From Mesobaculum littorinae (GTDB lineage: Bacteria > Pseudomonadota > Alphaproteobacteria > Rhodobacterales > Rhodobacteraceae), in NCBI RefSeq assembly GCF_004011175.1, contig NZ_RQXX01000003.1, forward strand, positions 310,001 through 374,000: DNA of 64,000 nt. The letters are read 5' to 3'. Positions 62,761 through 64,000 of this stretch are shown here, piece after piece. A program made the position numbers and the translations under genes. Under the pieces are notes generated by a model. It saw only the letters and a list, made by a program, of their open reading frames with translations. It did no database searches and was not told the origin of the DNA. Position 1 is the stretch's first letter; each line of letters starts with the position of its first letter.

Positions 62761-63864
62761 TCAGTTCACGACGAACTCGGCATGCAGGGCGCCGGCGGCC
62801 TTGATGCTCTTGAGGATGTCGATCATGTCGCGCGGCGACACGCCCAGCGCGTTCAGCCCGGCGATGACCTCCGAAAGGGACGTGCCGTCCGGCACCTCGG
62901 CCAACCCGATCCCCGGCTCTTCGTCGATCGCGGCGCGTGTGCGGGGCACGACCACCGTTTCGCCATCGGCAAAGGGGTTGGGCTGCACGGCCAGCGGCGC
63001 TTCCTCGATCCGCAGGGTCAGGTTGCCCTGGCTGACGGCAACCCGGCTGATCCGCACATCCTCGCCCATCACGATGGTGCCGGACCGCTGGTCCACGACG
63101 ACCCGCGCGCGGCGCTCGGGCTCGACGGCCACGTTCTCGATCCGGCCCAGCGCATGGGCGGGCGAGGGCATGTTCGTGGCCGCGATGTCCAACAGTACCG
63201 TGCCCGCGTCCAGCATCACCGCCACGGGGCGCTCCATCTCGCGGTTGATCGCCTGCTCGATGCGGCCGGCGGTCGTGAAGTCCGGCGTCCGAAGCGCCAG
63301 CCGGATGCGCTCGAGCGAGCCGAAATCGAACTCGATCTCCCGCTCGACCCGCGCACCGCCGGGGATGGCACCGGCGGTCGGCACCCCCTGCGTCACGCTT
63401 GCCGCGTCCCCCTCGGCCACGGCGCCGCCGGCGATAACGGTACCCTGCGCCACGGCATAGATCAGGCCGTCCGCGGCGTTCAGCGGTGTCATCACCAGCG
63501 TCCCGCCCAGCAGGCTGTCGGCATCGCCGATGGCCGACACCGTCACGTCGATGCGCCCGCCGGCCCGCGCAAAGGGCGGCAACGCACCCGTCACCAGCAC
63601 CGCCGCCACGTTCTTGGGGCGGAACTGTTCGCCGGTGACGTTTACCCCCAGGCGTTCCAGGATGTTCGACATGATCTCTTCGGTGAAGGGCGAATTGCGG
63701 ATCCCGTCGCCCGTGCCGTTCAGACCGACGACCAGGCCATAGCCCACCAGGTCATTGCCCCGCACCCCGTCGAATTCGACCAGGTCCTTGATGCGCACCT
63801 GACTGGCGGCGGCAATCTGCGGCGCGGCCAGTGTCAGAAGAACGAATGCCAGAAGCCGCAGCAT
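62761..63864 (-). CDS. flgI: Flagellar P-ring protein FlgI
   Basis: This periplasmic protein of about 367 residues has a signal peptide (LRLLAFVLLTLAAPQIAAA) and the FlgI pattern (IKDLVEFDGVRGNDLVGYGLVVGLNGTGDG; SNILERLGVNV). It forms the P-ring in the peptidoglycan layer with help from FlgA. The ATG at 63864 overlaps the flgL stop by one base; a GTG one codon upstream is also possible. Confidence 0.97.
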   Translation of the reverse strand: MLRLLAFVLLTLAAPQIAAASQVRIKDLVEFDGVRGNDLVGYGLVVGLNGTGDGIRNSPFTEEIMSNILERLGVNVTGEQFRPKNVAAVLVTGALPPFARAGGRIDVTVSAIGDADSLLGGTLVMTPLNAADGLIYAVAQGTVIAGGAVAEGDAASVTQGVPTAGAIPGGARVEREIEFDFGSLERIRLALRTPDFTTAGRIEQAINREMERPVAVMLDAGTVLLDIAATNMPSPAHALGRIENVAVEPERRARVVVDQRSGTIVMGEDVRISRVAVSQGNLTLRIEEAPLAVQPNPFADGETVVVPRTRAAIDEEPGIGLAEVPDGTSLSEVIAGLNALGVSPRDMIDILKSIKAAGALHAEFVVN

Positions 63865-64000
63865 CACAGATAGTTCGCCAGGCTAAGCTTCGACATGCGG
63901 GCGGTCACGGTATAGAGGGTTTCGAGTTGCACCTGTACATCCTGTAGTTTGGTGGCAGCATCATAGGGGTCGACCCCCACGAGATCGTTCCGCGCCATTT
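63864..64000 (-). CDS. flgL: Hook-filament junction protein FlgL, C-terminal end (partial)
   Basis: The last 45 codons of a minus-strand gene enter the window from the right. They read NDLVGVDPYDAATKLQDVQV, then QLETLYTVTARMSKLSLANYL and stop. This is the flagellin-like C-terminal helix of FlgL. The gene begins outside the window. Its stop shares one base with the flgI start. Confidence 0.82.
   Translation of the reverse strand, partial: MARNDLVGVDPYDAATKLQDVQVQLETLYTVTARMSKLSLANYL

Overview
The window looks like the chromosome of an alphaproteobacterium of the Rhodobacterales (Roseobacter/Rhodobacter group). The backbone is very GC-rich. It carries dnaA-dnaN-recF-gyrB, rpsT, mutM/fpg, ubiE and ubiB. 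It also carries a CtrA-type flagellar cluster with FlaF/FlbT, a DUF1217 protein, an SltF-like transglycosylase, MotA/MotE and two FliL proteins, a mix typical of that order. The species cannot be told from the sequence alone.

Layout. (1) 1-2200: backbone regulators, a TetR gene convergent with a MarR-NmrA pair. (2) 2200-21000: an accessory island that is lower in GC and patchy in composition. From left to right it holds a broken FitAB/VapBC toxin-antitoxin pair, a two-TM protein with a beta-rich C-terminus, an RNA 2'-phosphotransferase (kptA), a complete Tn7-like transposition operon (tnsA-tnsB-tnsC-tniQ, minus strand), a divergent gene fusing a PD-(D/E)XK nuclease domain to a RepB/ParB domain, an AvcD-type antiphage dCTP deaminase, an IS5-family element with a nonsense mutation, an internally deleted IS256-family transposase, a TIR-domain protein and an XRE-ImmA/IrrE metalloprotease with a partner gene. 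(3) 21000-34950: replication and housekeeping genes. (4) 35100-64000: flagellar and motor genes in at least six divergent or convergent blocks, ending inside flgL.

The most unusual part is 3.4-13.6 kb. All four core Tn7-type proteins keep their catalytic residues. The operon appears to run on through a small membrane protein, overlapping the tniQ stop, into kptA. Facing away from tnsA is a 611-residue protein that joins a nuclease fold to a plasmid-partition (RepB) domain with no ParA nearby. I read it as a possible accessory transposition, targeting or maintenance factor; this is inference. Candidate ends beginning TGTAGT lie at 3442 and 13630 in inverted orientation and frame this set neatly, but I see no target-site duplication. 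Next to it sit other defence-like genes (AvcD, TIR, ImmA/IrrE). Several of these products act on nucleotides or NAD+.

The flagellar genes fit together as one apparatus. They supply the MS-ring (FliF), export gate and ATPase (FlhA, FlhB, FliP, FliQ, FliR, FliH, FliI, FliJ), rod and rings (FlgB, FlgC, FlgF, FlgG, FliE, FlgA, FlgH, FlgI), hook assembly (FlgD, FliK), rod passage through peptidoglycan (FlgJ-type protein plus SltF), filament (flagellin, FlaF, FlbT, FlgL) and stator (MotA, MotE, FliL and a large periplasmic protein). CtrA-like sites precede the flagellin gene and lie between fliL and fliF.
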